Positions 17,378-26,624 of a stretch of DNA of 64,000 bases are shown here, piece by piece; within the stretch, counting starts at the first letter, position 1, and each line of letters begins with the position of its first letter. This DNA comes from an uncultured Alistipes sp. GTDB taxonomy: Bacteria > Bacteroidota > Bacteroidia > Bacteroidales > Rikenellaceae. The DNA lies in assembly GCF_963931675.1 (NCBI RefSeq), contig NZ_OZ007039.1, positions 397,501-461,500 of the forward strand. Direction: 5' to 3'. The notes under the pieces are model-generated. The model saw nothing but the letters and a program-made list of their open reading frames with translations, was not told where the DNA came from and ran no database searches. The position numbers were made by a program, and so were the translations under genes.

Positions 17378-17575
17378 TCACTTCTCTTTTTTAGCGGTTT
17401 TACGGATCCGATGGTGCAAGGCCCCGAACGTCATCGCCGCCGAAGCCAGCGCCAACAGCAAAGGTACATACCACAGATCCTGCCCCTCGGCTACGGAGAC
17501 CCTCCAGCCCGAAATCACAGCTCCAAGAAAAAACACTACGGCCAGCACGGCCATCACACGATCGATCATCCGCAT
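17378..17575 (-). CDS. small membrane protein, two helices
   Basis: A 65-residue protein with two hydrophobic segments (about residues 6-25 and 34-53) separated by a short polar loop, and a basic tail (HHRIRKTAKKEK). Family unknown. It is packed between two other small membrane protein genes with gaps of 1 and 3 bases. The shared size and plan of the three neighbours suggest either duplication followed by divergence or a small complex. Confidence 0.6.
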   Translation of the reverse strand: MRMIDRVMAVLAVVFFLGAVISGWRVSVAEGQDLWYVPLLLALASAAMTFGALHHRIRKTAKKEK

Positions 17576-17578
17576 CGG

Positions 17579-17803
17579 CTAAGGAATTTTATGCCTGTCC
17601 ACCTCGTCGAGATGTCTGCGCTTCTTTTTGTGGAACTCATTGTAAACCATTCCGGCGGCTGCGGCGACGAACAGGATGCCGATGATGAAGTCAAAAGCAT
17701 GGACACAATTGGAATGGGTAAACTTCCAATACACATTGGTCCCGAGCCACACCAACGTCAACACTAAAAAAACAAGGGCAAGTGTAAAAGTCTTTTTGTT
17801 CAT
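17579..17803 (-). CDS. small membrane protein, first of cluster
   Basis: A 74-residue protein with two hydrophobic segments (about residues 6-26 and 36-56) and a basic C-terminus (HKKKRRHLDEVDRHK). No family recognised. It is the first gene of the minus-strand cluster ending in ksgA. Upstream lies the C/T-rich tract and then recQ on the same strand. Confidence 0.6.
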   Translation of the reverse strand: MNKKTFTLALVFLVLTLVWLGTNVYWKFTHSNCVHAFDFIIGILFVAAAAGMVYNEFHKKKRRHLDEVDRHKIP

Positions 17804-17880
17804 AGGCGTAGTCTTTAGGTTTTATCGATTTGGGGCCTGTCTTCCCGTCCCTTGCGGGAACAACCCGGCTCCGAGATCTT

Positions 17881-18046
17881 TTTCCCGTCCGCTCGTTTCC
17901 TCTCCTCTTCCTCCTCTTCCTCTTCTTTCTCTCTTCCCTTCTCTCCTCGCTCCGCCCCCGGCCGGTCTCTCACTCTTCTCCCTCTCTTCTTCACTCTTCC
18001 TTCCCTCTCTTCTTCCTTCCTTCTCTCCTCTCCTTCTCCCCCCCCG
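17881..18046. repeat. polypyrimidine-polypurine low-complexity tract
   Basis: About 165 bases are almost entirely C and T on the plus strand, with one short G-containing break near 17949-17965, ending in a run of nine C. On the minus strand it is a purine tract with many GAGGAAG steps, lying between the recQ stop and the small membrane protein cluster. No coding sense is visible on either strand. Long pure tracts of this type can form triplex DNA or block polymerases; that role is inference. Confidence 0.8.
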
Positions 18047-18075
18047 GCCGTACCGGTTACCTCATCACGCCCCGG

Positions 18076-20286
18076 TCAGTTGCCCTGTTCGCAGATGAAC
18101 TTGATGCGCACGAGGCGGATCTCTTCCTCTGTGTAGTCAGCGCCCAACTCCTCGATGGCGGCATCCAGCGAATCGCTCTCGGCATCCTCCTTGAAATAGA
18201 GGTAGATGTCCTCGATCTTGTCCTCGTCCATGAACTCCTTCAGATAATAGGAGATGTCGAGTTTCGTGCCGGCATTGACGATGGCCTCGATCTCGGTCAG
18301 AAGTTCGTCGAAGTCGAGGTCCTTGGCGCGTGCGATGTCCTCGAAATCCATCTTCCGGTCGATGGACTGGATGATGAAGATCTTGTTGCCCGACTTGCTG
18401 GCCACGCCCTTGACGACCATGTCCTGCGGACGGATGATCTCCTTCTCCTCGACATAGGCCTTGATGAGCTTGATAAACTCCTCGCCGAATTTGCGGGCCT
18501 TGCCCACACCCACGCCCGTGATGTTTTGCATCTCTTCGAGCGTGATCGGGTACTGCATGGCCATATCTTCGAGCGAGGGGTCCTGGAAGATCACGAACGG
18601 AGGCAGTCCGTGCTGTTTGGCTACCTTCTTGCGCAGGTCCTTGAGCATGGCGAAGAGCTCCTCGTCGGCCGCCCCGCCCTTGCCCATCGGCGCCACGGCT
18701 TCGGCCTCCTTCTCCTCCTCGTCGTAGTCGTGGTCGAGGGTCACCGTCACGGGGTAAGGCATGGCGATGTAGTTTTCGCCCTTCTTGTTGATGGAGATGA
18801 GTCCGTAGTTTTCGATGTTCTTGTCGATCAGCCCGAGGATCAGCGCCTGCCGCAACACGGCGCCCCAGAAGCGGGCATCGTGCTCGGCCCCGGCTCCGAA
18901 CCATTTCGAGGTATTGTGTCCGTAGCTCTTGATGAGGGCTGTATTCTTGCCCACGAGCACGTTGATCAGGTAGTCGACCTTGAACTTGTCGCCGATGTCG
19001 CGCAGGGCCTCCAGGGCCATTTTCAAGGCTGCACGCGCATCGACCTTGGGTTTGGGGTTGCGGCAGTTGTCGCAGTTTCCGCAGTTGTCCTCGGTGTACT
19101 CCTCGCCGAAATAGTGCAGCAGGGTTTTGCGGCGGCACATCGAGCTCTCGGCATAGGAGACGGTTTCGAGCAGGAGCAGCTTCCCGATCTCCTGTTCGGC
19201 AACGGGTTTCCCCTGCATGAACTTTTCGAGTTTCTGAATATCCTTATAACTATAAAAGGCCAGGCAATAGCCCTCTCCGCCGTCGCGTCCGGCGCGCCCG
19301 GTCTCCTGGTAATATCCTTCGAGCGACTTCGGGATGTCGTAGTGGATCACGTAGCGCACGTCGGGCTTGTCGATGCCCATTCCGAAAGCGATCGTGGCGA
19401 CGATCACCTCGACGCGCTCCATGAGGAAATCGTCCTGGTTGGCGGCGCGTGTCGCGGCGTCCATACCGGCATGGTAGGCCCGGGCACGGATACCGTTGGC
19501 AATCAGGAGTTCGGTCAGCTCCTCGACCTTCTTGCGGCTCAGGCAATAGACGATGCCGCTCTTACCCTCGTTCTGCTTGATGAAACGGATGATGTCGTGG
19601 TCGACGTTGTGCTTGGCACGGATCTCGTAGTAGAGGTTCGGGCGGTTGAACGACGACTTGAAGACCGAAGCGTCGGACATGCCGAGGTTCTTCTGGATAT
19701 CCATCTGCACCTTGGGGGTTGCCGTGGCCGTGAGGGCGATCAGCGGGGCCTGCCCGATTTCGTTGATGATCGGGCGGATGCGGCGGTACTCGGGCCGGAA
19801 GTCGTGGCCCCATTCCGAGATGCAGTGGGCCTCGTCGATGGCATAGAACGAGATCTTGATCTTGCGCAGGAAGGCGACGTTGTCCTCCTTGGTAAGCGAT
19901 TCGGGGGCGAAATAGAGCAGTTTGGTCTTGCCGTCGAGCACATCCTGGCGGACCTGCGCCACGGCGGTCTTGTTGAGCGACGAATTCAGGAAGTGCGCGA
20001 TGCCCGACTCGGCCGAGAAGGTGCGCATGGCGTCGACCTGATTCTTCATCAGGGCGATGAGCGGCGAAATGACGATCGCCACTCCGTCCATCAGGAGAGC
20101 CGGCAGCTGGTAGCACAACGATTTGCCCCCGCCCGTAGGCATCAGCACGAAGGTATCCCTGCCCTCCAGCACATTGCGGATCACCGCCTCCTGATTCCCC
20201 TTGAATGACGAGAAACCGAAATACTCTTTCAGTTTGTCATGCAAGAGAGAAGAATCGAACTGTTTCATTTCGCCGTTTGTATGCAT
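18076..20286 (-). CDS. recQ: ATP-dependent DNA helicase RecQ
   Basis: A 3'-5' DNA helicase of 736 residues from the ATG at 20286, which is better than the upstream frame start at 20334 because it avoids a hydrophobic extension not seen in RecQ. Walker A is MPTGGGKSLCYQLPAL, Walker B DEAH with the RecQ extension CISEWGHDFRPEY. The helicase C-terminal domain has the QETGRAGRDG motif. Four Cys bind zinc (CRRKTLLHYF, then CGNCDNC), followed by winged helix and HRDC domains. The C-terminal ~110 residues are an acidic extension beyond the HRDC domain. It is transcribed divergently from lptB. Confidence 0.95.
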   Translation of the reverse strand: MHTNGEMKQFDSSLLHDKLKEYFGFSSFKGNQEAVIRNVLEGRDTFVLMPTGGGKSLCYQLPALLMDGVAIVISPLIALMKNQVDAMRTFSAESGIAHFLNSSLNKTAVAQVRQDVLDGKTKLLYFAPESLTKEDNVAFLRKIKISFYAIDEAHCISEWGHDFRPEYRRIRPIINEIGQAPLIALTATATPKVQMDIQKNLGMSDASVFKSSFNRPNLYYEIRAKHNVDHDIIRFIKQNEGKSGIVYCLSRKKVEELTELLIANGIRARAYHAGMDAATRAANQDDFLMERVEVIVATIAFGMGIDKPDVRYVIHYDIPKSLEGYYQETGRAGRDGGEGYCLAFYSYKDIQKLEKFMQGKPVAEQEIGKLLLLETVSYAESSMCRRKTLLHYFGEEYTEDNCGNCDNCRNPKPKVDARAALKMALEALRDIGDKFKVDYLINVLVGKNTALIKSYGHNTSKWFGAGAEHDARFWGAVLRQALILGLIDKNIENYGLISINKKGENYIAMPYPVTVTLDHDYDEEEKEAEAVAPMGKGGAADEELFAMLKDLRKKVAKQHGLPPFVIFQDPSLEDMAMQYPITLEEMQNITGVGVGKARKFGEEFIKLIKAYVEEKEIIRPQDMVVKGVASKSGNKIFIIQSIDRKMDFEDIARAKDLDFDELLTEIEAIVNAGTKLDISYYLKEFMDEDKIEDIYLYFKEDAESDSLDAAIEELGADYTEEEIRLVRIKFICEQGN

Positions 20287-20303
20287 TAAAAGAAAATTCA
20301 ACG

Positions 20304-20311
20304 TAAAGATA
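20304..20311 (-). promoter_or_regulatory. possible recQ -7 element
   Basis: Reads TATCTTTA on the minus strand, one base off TAnnTTTG, about 20 bases upstream of the recQ ATG. Confidence 0.35.
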
Positions 20312-20333
20312 AAAAACTTTTCGGAAAAAAGCA

Positions 20334-20341
20334 TAACTTTG
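20334..20341 (+). promoter_or_regulatory. lptB operon -7 element
   Basis: TAACTTTG matches TAnnTTTG, 22 bases before the lptB ATG, in the divergent recQ/lptB region. Confidence 0.6.
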
Positions 20342-20363
20342 TGAAAATTTTATACTGTACATC

Positions 20364-21185
20364 ATGCGCCTTTACACCAGCGAACTGGTCAAGAAATACA
20401 AGTCCCGGACGGTGGTCGACCATGTGTCGATCGACGTAAACCAGGGCGAGATCGTCGGGCTGCTCGGCCCCAACGGCGCGGGCAAAACCACCACCTTCTA
20501 CATGATCGTCGGCCTGATCAAGCCCAACGAGGGGCGGATCTTCCTGGAGAGCGACCAGGGGCAGGTGAGCGAACTGACCGGGCTGCCGGTCTACCGCCGG
20601 GCCCAGTTGGGTGTGGGTTATCTGGCGCAGGAGGCGTCGGTATTCCGCCGCCTGTCGGTCGAGGACAACATCCGCGCGGTGCTGGAGATGACCGACTACT
20701 CGAAAGAGTACCAGGCCGAACGTGTCGAGGCGCTGATCGAGGAGTTCCGGCTCCAGAAGGTCCGCAAGAGCCTCGGGATCCAGCTTTCGGGCGGCGAGCG
20801 CCGCCGGACCGAGATCGCCCGCGCCGTGGCCATCAACCCGGCGTTCATCCTGCTGGACGAACCCTTCGCAGGCGTGGACCCCATCGCCGTGGAGGACATA
20901 CAGTCGATCGTGGCGACGCTCAAGCACAAGAACATCGGCGTGATCATCACCGACCACAACGTCGACGAGACGCTGGCCATCACCGACCGCACCTACCTGC
21001 TCTACGAGGGCAAGATACTCAAGACCGGTACGGCCGAGGAGCTGGCTGCCGACCCCATGGTGCGCAAGGTCTACCTCGGACAGCACTTCGAACTCAAGAA
21101 GAGCCACCAGCTGACCCAGGAGATGAAGAACCGCAAGGGCGAGGAGATGCGCCAAAACGCCGGCGACGATACCCGGAAGGTGTAA
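20364..21185 (+). CDS. lptB: LPS export ABC transporter ATP-binding protein
   Basis: A 273-residue ATPase of the Lpt system, which powers extraction of lipopolysaccharide from the inner membrane for transport to the cell surface. Walker A ([11 protein letters not shown]), Q-loop region, ABC signature (LSGGERRR), Walker B ([13 protein letters not shown]) and the H-loop (ITDHNV) are all present. LptB is usually about 240 residues; the extra ~30 C-terminal residues are hydrophilic ([20 protein letters not shown]). It leads a six-gene operon with shikimate, translation and repair genes. Confidence 0.93.
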   Translation: MRLYTSELVKKYKSRTVVDHVSIDVNQGEIVGLLGPNGAGKTTTFYMIVGLIKPNEGRIFLESDQGQVSELTGLPVYRRAQLGVGYLAQEASVFRRLSVEDNIRAVLEMTDYSKEYQAERVEALIEEFRLQKVRKSLGIQLSGGERRRTEIARAVAINPAFILLDEPFAGVDPIAVEDIQSIVATLKHKNIGVIITDHNVDETLAITDRTYLLYEGKILKTGTAEELAADPMVRKVYLGQHFELKKSHQLTQEMKNRKGEEMRQNAGDDTRKV

Positions 21186-21210
21186 AAAAGTCTGGTTTAG
21201 GTTAGGAAAT

Positions 21211-22455
21211 ATGGACAAAACGGTTCCACCGGGCCGCGTCAAAGGCACGCTGACGCCGCCCTGCTCGAAAAGTTATGCACAGCGTGCCCTGGCGGCAGCC
21301 CTGCTCTCGGAAGAGCCCACGGTGCTGCGCAATCTGGAGTTCTGCGACGACACCCGTTCGGCGCTGCGCTGCATTGAGACGCTCGGCGCCCGGGTCGAAC
21401 AGGTCGACCCCACGTCGCTCTCGATCAAGGGAGGGCTGAATCCCCGGGGCAACCGCCTCGACGTCGGGGAATCGGGGCTCTCGACACGGCTGTTCACCCC
21501 CGTGGCCTCGCTCTGCCCGACCCCCATCGCCATCGAAGGCCGCGGGTCGCTGCTCAAGCGCCCGATGACGATGATGCTCGACCCGCTGCGGCAGTTGGGC
21601 GTCACGGTGCGCGACAACGGCGGGTTCCTGCCCATCGAGGTGTGCGGGCCGATCCACGGCGGAGAGGTCGAAGTCGACGGTTCGGTCTCGTCGCAATTCA
21701 TCACGGGGCTGCTGCTCTCGCTGCCGCGGGCCGAAAGCGACACCACGCTGCACGTGCGCAACGCCGTCTCGACCCCCTATCTGGACATGACGCTCGACAC
21801 GGCCGAACGCTTCGGCATCGAGATCAACCAACGCGACTACGAGGAGTTCTACATCCCGGGGCGCCAGCACTACGGCGCCACCTACTTCAGCATCGAGGGC
21901 GACTGGAGCGCCGCGGCGATGCTGCTGGTGGCGGGCGCCACGGCCGGGGAGATCACCGTTCGCAACGTCTCGACGCTCTCGAGACAGGCCGACACGGCCA
22001 TCTGCACGGCCCTCGTGCGGGCCGGTGCCGCGGTGATCAACGAACCGGATGCCGTCACGGCGGTCCACCGCCCGCTGCAGGGCTTCGAATTCGATGCCAC
22101 GAACTGCCCCGACCTCTTCCCGGCGCTGGCGGCGCTGGCGGCCGCGGCCGACGGGGTGAGCACGATCCGCGGCACGTCGCGCCTGGAGTACAAGGAGTGC
22201 AACCGCGCCGAGGCGATCCGCGAGGAGTACGGCAAACTGGGCATCGAGGTCGACACCTCGGAGGAGGACGTGATGCGGATCCGCGGCGGAACGATCCACG
22301 CCGCCCGAACCCGGAGCCACGGCGACCACCGCATGGCGATGTCGCTGGCCGTGGCGGCGCTGCGCACGGACGGGGCCGTGGAGATCGAAGGGGCGGAGAG
22401 CGTTGCCAAGAGTTATCCGAGATTCTTCGAGGATCTGGAGCATGTCCGGGTGTAA
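21211..22455 (+). CDS. aroA: 3-phosphoshikimate 1-carboxyvinyltransferase (EPSP synthase)
   Basis: A 414-residue enzyme that joins phosphoenolpyruvate to shikimate 3-phosphate in aromatic amino acid synthesis. It has the substrate-binding start (PCSKSYAQRALAAAL), the conserved GESGLSTRLF segment (GNSGT type in other phyla), VDGSVSSQFITGLL, and the late R-x-K-E-x-x-R stretch (RLEYKECNRAEAI) with GDHRMAM near the C-terminus. It lies 25 bases after lptB and 23 bases before aroC, the next-step enzyme. Start ATG is the first in frame and matches family length. Confidence 0.96.
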   Translation: MDKTVPPGRVKGTLTPPCSKSYAQRALAAALLSEEPTVLRNLEFCDDTRSALRCIETLGARVEQVDPTSLSIKGGLNPRGNRLDVGESGLSTRLFTPVASLCPTPIAIEGRGSLLKRPMTMMLDPLRQLGVTVRDNGGFLPIEVCGPIHGGEVEVDGSVSSQFITGLLLSLPRAESDTTLHVRNAVSTPYLDMTLDTAERFGIEINQRDYEEFYIPGRQHYGATYFSIEGDWSAAAMLLVAGATAGEITVRNVSTLSRQADTAICTALVRAGAAVINEPDAVTAVHRPLQGFEFDATNCPDLFPALAALAAAADGVSTIRGTSRLEYKECNRAEAIREEYGKLGIEVDTSEEDVMRIRGGTIHAARTRSHGDHRMAMSLAVAALRTDGAVEIEGAESVAKSYPRFFEDLEHVRV

Positions 22456-22478
22456 AGGGGTACGAAAACGAATCGACG

Positions 22479-23456
22479 ATGAATCAATACGGAGTAAATT
22501 TCCGGCTCGCCATCTGGGGCGAGTCGCACGGGCCGCAGGTCGGCATCACGATGGACGGCGTTCCGGCGGGCATTCCGCTCGCAGAGGCCGATTTCGAGGC
22601 CGACCTGGCGCGCCGCCGCAGCGGAGCCGCGGGCACGACCCCGCGCCGCGAACCCGACCTGCCGACGATCGTCTCGGGAATCTGGAACGGCCGCACGACC
22701 GGCGCGCCGCTGACCGTGACGTTCGCCAATACGAATACCCGCTCGCAGGACTATGCCAATGTCGAGCGCCATTTCCGCCCGTCGCACGCCGATTGGGTGG
22801 CCTACCGGAAGTTCGACGGCTGCAACGACCCGCGCGGCGGAGGCCATTTTTCGGCCCGGCTGACCGTGGCGCTGGTCGCCGCAGGGATCGTGGCCAAGAA
22901 GATGCTGCCCGAGAGGGTGCGCTTCACGACGCGCCTCACGGAGATCGGCGGCTGCAGCGACCCGGCGCGCTTCGACGAGGTGGTACGCACGGCATCCGCC
23001 GACCGCGACTCGGTGGGCGGCGTGGTCGAATGCCGTGTCGAAGGGGTTCCCGCGGGGCTCGGCGAGCCCTTTTTCGATTCGGTCGAGAGTTGTGTGGCCC
23101 ATCTGCTCTTCTCGATCCCGGCGGTCAAGGGGGTGGAGTTCGGAAGCGGGTTCGCCGGAAGCCGGATGCGGGGTTCGGAGAACAACGACCCGATCGTCGA
23201 CGCCGAGGGGCATACCCGGACGAACCACGCCGGAGGAATCAACGGCGGCATCACGAACGGCAACGAGGTGGTGGTGCGTGCGGCGCTGAAGCCCACGCCG
23301 AGCATCTCCCGCCCGCAGGAGACCTATAACCTCACAACCGGACGGGTCGAAGCACTGGAGATCCGCGGACGCCACGACGCCTGTGTGGCGCTGCGGGGTG
23401 CGGTGGTCGTCGAGGCCGCCGTAGCCATCGCCCTGGCCGACCTGATGAAGCGATGA
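22479..23456 (+). CDS. aroC: chorismate synthase
   Basis: A 325-residue FMN-dependent enzyme that converts EPSP to chorismate, directly after AroA in the pathway. The signature GESHG (WGESHGPQVG), the RPSHADW segment, GGGHFSARLT and the SEN-ND region (RGSENNDPI, GGINGGITNG) are present. It is a little shorter than the usual ~355 residues, with a compact middle. The ATG at 22479 starts the conserved NFRLAIWGESHG; the longer open frame upstream is an aroA shadow. It overlaps prmC by 4 bases. Confidence 0.96.
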   Translation: MNQYGVNFRLAIWGESHGPQVGITMDGVPAGIPLAEADFEADLARRRSGAAGTTPRREPDLPTIVSGIWNGRTTGAPLTVTFANTNTRSQDYANVERHFRPSHADWVAYRKFDGCNDPRGGGHFSARLTVALVAAGIVAKKMLPERVRFTTRLTEIGGCSDPARFDEVVRTASADRDSVGGVVECRVEGVPAGLGEPFFDSVESCVAHLLFSIPAVKGVEFGSGFAGSRMRGSENNDPIVDAEGHTRTNHAGGINGGITNGNEVVVRAALKPTPSISRPQETYNLTTGRVEALEIRGRHDACVALRGAVVVEAAVAIALADLMKR

Positions 23457-24394
23457 CGTCCTTTTCCGGTCCAGAGACCTTCCCGATCCGCCAAATACCT
23501 GCCGCCCCCGAAATGACCTGCCGCGAAACCATCGACTCGCTCACCGAACGGCTTTCACCGCTCTACGACCCGCGCGAAGCCCGGGCCATCGCCCGTGTGC
23601 TGGTAAGCGAACGGGCCGGGATTCCGGTCTCGGCGCTGCTGACCGATCCCGGAGCCGAGCTTCGGATCGAAGGGCTGGAGCAGGATGCCGAACGGCTGGC
23701 AGGCGGGGTTCCGCTGCAATACGTCGTCGGGACGGCCGAATTCTACGGACGCCGGTTTGCGGTACGCGAAGGGGTGCTGATCCCGCGCCCCGAGACCGAG
23801 GAGCTGGTCGACCGCATCGTGCGCAGCGAACGCGACGCACAAAGCGCCCCGTCTCAACAGGCCGGAGAAGCCCCCGGCACCATCCGCATTCTGGACGTAG
23901 GAACCGGCAGCGGCTGCATTGCGGCCTCGCTGGCGCTGGAACTCCCCGAAGCGGAGGTTTTCGCCGCAGAGATCGCGGACGAGGCGCTGGCCGTGGCGGA
24001 GGAGAATTTCCGGAGGCTGGGCGCCCGCGTGACGCTCCGGCGGGCCGATGCCCTCAACGGTCTGGAGGCGCAATTCCCCGAAAAATTCGACCTCATCGTC
24101 TCGAACCCGCCCTATGTCCCGGCAAGCGACCGCGCGGCGATGCACCCCAACGTCCGCGACCACGAACCGGCCGTGGCGCTGTTCGTCCCGGACGACGACC
24201 CCCTGTGCTTCTACCGCGCCATCGCACGCGCCGGGCGGCGGATGCTGCGGCCCGGCGGGCGGCTCTGGTTCGAGATCTACGAACACGCGGCGGAGGCGAT
24301 GCGCAAAATGCTCGCCAGGGAGGGTTACACCGATACGATCGTCTACAAGGACCTTTTCGATAAAGACCGGATCACATGCAGCCGACGGAAGTAA
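23453..24394 (+). CDS. prmC: release factor glutamine methyltransferase
   Basis: Methylates the Gln of the GGQ loop in peptide chain release factors. The helical N-terminal domain is followed by the SAM-binding motif (ILDVGTGSGCIAASLAL) and the catalytic NPPY motif (LIVSNPPYVP). The frame's 313 residues include a 20-residue N-terminal extension; a second ATG at 23513 (MTCRETIDSL) gives a more typical start, but the first ATG overlaps the aroC stop by 4 bases in the manner of the other operon junctions. Either start is possible. Confidence 0.93.
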   Translation: MTSFSGPETFPIRQIPAAPEMTCRETIDSLTERLSPLYDPREARAIARVLVSERAGIPVSALLTDPGAELRIEGLEQDAERLAGGVPLQYVVGTAEFYGRRFAVREGVLIPRPETEELVDRIVRSERDAQSAPSQQAGEAPGTIRILDVGTGSGCIAASLALELPEAEVFAAEIADEALAVAEENFRRLGARVTLRRADALNGLEAQFPEKFDLIVSNPPYVPASDRAAMHPNVRDHEPAVALFVPDDDPLCFYRAIARAGRRMLRPGGRLWFEIYEHAAEAMRKMLAREGYTDTIVYKDLFDKDRITCSRRK

Positions 24395-24897
24395 CGAAAA
24401 AACGCGAAAAACGCACCAAAACGCCCGAACAGGCCCTTGCGTCGCTGATGCGGCTGTGCGCCCGGGCCGAAAAGTCGGAGAGCGACGCCCGGCGTCTGAT
24501 GCGTGGCTGGGGGCTCTCGGAAAAAGACGCCGAGGGGGTGCTGGCACGGCTCGTGCGCGAGCGGTTCATCGACGATGCCCGCTATGCCGAGGCTTTCGTG
24601 CGCGAAAAGCTGCGGCTGAGCGGATGGGGCGAGTACAAGATCCGCACGGCACTCCAGCGCAAGGCAATCCGCCGCGAGGTGATCGATGCGGCACTGGCGC
24701 AGGCCGACCGGCAGGGAATGGGCGAACGCCTCGCACAACAGCTTGCCCGCAAGGCCCGGACGGTGAAATACGCCACGCCCTACGAACTGAAAACCAAACT
24801 CATCCGATACGGGCTTTCGCTCGGATACGACTACGAGGCGGTACTGGATACGGCCTCGTCCCTCGTCAAAGATACGGACTCATGCGACGAATTCTGA
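24376..24897 (+). CDS. recX: regulatory protein RecX
   Basis: A 173-residue all-helical protein built of three-helix repeats with the RecX patterns RFIDDARYAEAFVREKLR and WGEYKIRTALQRKAI, and a C-terminal GYDYEAV. RecX binds RecA filaments and limits recombination activity. It overlaps the end of prmC by 19 bases and the next gene by 16 bases, so translation is probably coupled. The N-terminal 20 residues are Lys-rich (KKREKRTK), which suits nucleic-acid or RecA filament contact. Confidence 0.88.
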   Translation: MQPTEVTKKREKRTKTPEQALASLMRLCARAEKSESDARRLMRGWGLSEKDAEGVLARLVRERFIDDARYAEAFVREKLRLSGWGEYKIRTALQRKAIRREVIDAALAQADRQGMGERLAQQLARKARTVKYATPYELKTKLIRYGLSLGYDYEAVLDTASSLVKDTDSCDEF

Positions 24898-26609
24898 CCC
24901 TCTTCCTGCTGCTGATCCCTTGGGCCGAGGCTCCGGCCCAGCGGCTCGATCCTGACGACTATATCTACCCGATCCTCCAGGAGTCAAGGCTCTACTCGGC
25001 CAACTTCGGCGAACTGCGCCCCGGACACTTCCATGCCGGAGTGGACATCAAGACCGACGGCGAAGTGGGTCGTCCGCTCGTCGCCGTGGCCGACGGTTAT
25101 GTCTCGCGTCTCTCGGTCTCGGGCGGCGGCTACGGTCGCGCCATCTACCTCACGCTGCGCAACGGCACGACGGCCGTCTACGGCCACCTGCAACGTTTCC
25201 GCGACGACATCGAGGAACATGTCCGCACGGAGCGTTATGCCCGCCGCTCGAACGGCGTCAGCCTCTGGTTTGAGCCCGATGTCTGGCCCGTGAAGCAGGG
25301 CGACGTGATCGGCTACTCGGGCAACAGCGGTTCGTCAGGTGGCCCGCACCTGCACTTCGAGATCCGCGACACCCCGACGCAACGGCTCTACAACGTCGTC
25401 CGCGAAGGGGTCATCCGCCCCTCGGACAACCTTCCGCCCCGCATCATGCGGGTCCACTACTTCGAGATCGACACCGTGGGCGGCGTTCCGGTTCGCAGTA
25501 CGCCGGAGAGCTACGCCGTGGTGCGCGACGCCGGGGGTCACTACCGTCTGACCCGCAACGAACCCGTCGGCGTAGGGCGCAAGGGCTACTTCGTGGTTGA
25601 GGTTTCAGACCGCCGCAACGGCGTCTATAACACTTTCGGGGTGTGGCGCATCACGGCCAGCCTCGACGGAAAGCCCTACTTCGAGTACCGCATGGACGGC
25701 TTCACGCACGATTTGTCGCGCTGCAGCGACGCCGTGAGCTGCTACGCCCTCAAAATCGGCTCGCGCAACGAGGTGGTCCGTCTGGCCCAACTGGCCGGAG
25801 CCCCCGATCTGTTCTATCCGGTAATGGAGGAGCGCGGCGTAATCCGCACGGCGGCAGGTGACCGCCATCGCATCCGGATCGAGGCCGAAGATGACTGCGG
25901 AAACAGCTCGTCACTGGAGTTTTCGATCGAAGGCCGCGGGGAGGAGTTCCACGCCATGGCCGATTCGGCTGCCGTGGCGCTCTTTCCGGGTCGGAATTCC
26001 GTCGTGAGGGCCGATTCCGAAGCCGAAATCCGCATCCAGCAGGGATCGCTCTACGAACCGCTCTTCCTGCATCCCGAACGTCTCGACACGCCTCAAGGCG
26101 GATCGGGCGTCGTCGTGCTCTCCCCGGCCTACCGGTTCCTCGAGGCGACAACCCCGCTGCGGACTCCGGCGCTCGTGACAATCCGCACGCAGGTGCCCCG
26201 GAAGTTGCAGCTCCGCACCGTACTGGCCGGTCGCGGCCGCAAGGGCGGACTCTATCACGTCGGAGGAAGCTACTCGAACGGTGCCGTCACGGCCGTCACC
26301 CGCACGACGGGCGATCTGGTCGTCGTGGCCGACACGCTGGCACCTGCGATCCGGCCGCTCTTCACCGAAGGGGCGAACCTTGCGGAAGCGGAGGCGTTGC
26401 GGTTCCGCGTCTCGGACAACTTTTCGGGGATTGCGTCCTGGGCGCTCCGCATCGACGGCGAGTGGGTTCCGTGCGACCGTTTCCCGATGAAGGGGACGCT
26501 GGCGTACCGCTTCGACACGCCGGCCACCCGCCGCAAGCACGCGATCGACCTCACGGTCCGCGACGGCTGCGGAAATACGGCCCGTTACACGGGGACATTC
26601 GTCCGGTAG
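24882..26609 (+). CDS. M23 family metallopeptidase, secreted
   Basis: A 575-residue exported protein (signal peptide MRRILTLFLLLIPWAEAPAQ). The LytM domain sits at the N-terminus, about residues 30-190: zinc ligands in GHFHAGVDI and the PHLHFEI motif, with YGHL between. M23 enzymes with intact ligands cut peptide cross-links in peptidoglycan. The rest is beta-rich with no domain I can name, ending in a segment of repeated DNFSGI / DGCGN type that resembles Ig-like modules. It is last in the lptB operon. Start is set by the signal peptide and the overlap with recX. Confidence 0.9.
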   Translation: MRRILTLFLLLIPWAEAPAQRLDPDDYIYPILQESRLYSANFGELRPGHFHAGVDIKTDGEVGRPLVAVADGYVSRLSVSGGGYGRAIYLTLRNGTTAVYGHLQRFRDDIEEHVRTERYARRSNGVSLWFEPDVWPVKQGDVIGYSGNSGSSGGPHLHFEIRDTPTQRLYNVVREGVIRPSDNLPPRIMRVHYFEIDTVGGVPVRSTPESYAVVRDAGGHYRLTRNEPVGVGRKGYFVVEVSDRRNGVYNTFGVWRITASLDGKPYFEYRMDGFTHDLSRCSDAVSCYALKIGSRNEVVRLAQLAGAPDLFYPVMEERGVIRTAAGDRHRIRIEAEDDCGNSSSLEFSIEGRGEEFHAMADSAAVALFPGRNSVVRADSEAEIRIQQGSLYEPLFLHPERLDTPQGGSGVVVLSPAYRFLEATTPLRTPALVTIRTQVPRKLQLRTVLAGRGRKGGLYHVGGSYSNGAVTAVTRTTGDLVVVADTLAPAIRPLFTEGANLAEAEALRFRVSDNFSGIASWALRIDGEWVPCDRFPMKGTLAYRFDTPATRRKHAIDLTVRDGCGNTARYTGTFVR

Positions 26610-26624
26610 ACCCGGAGGCAAAGC

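Noticed and set aside
18076..18120. Start of the G9-like C-run near 18037-18045 as a second phase-variable tract
   Set aside because: The run of C is outside any coding frame and part of the polypyrimidine tract, so slippage there would not switch a gene.
17830..20208. 792-codon open frame opposite recQ, starting in the polypyrimidine tract
   Set aside because: It is antisense to recQ and its N-terminus is low-complexity Ser/Leu/Phe from the C/T tract. No domain is recognisable.
21642..22478. Long upstream extension of the aroC frame
   Set aside because: This part is a shadow of aroA in another frame; the conserved chorismate synthase sequence starts at ATG 22479.
24048..24881. Long upstream extension of the M23 peptidase frame
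   Set aside because: It overlaps prmC and recX in another frame; a signal peptide at ATG 24882 sets the true start.
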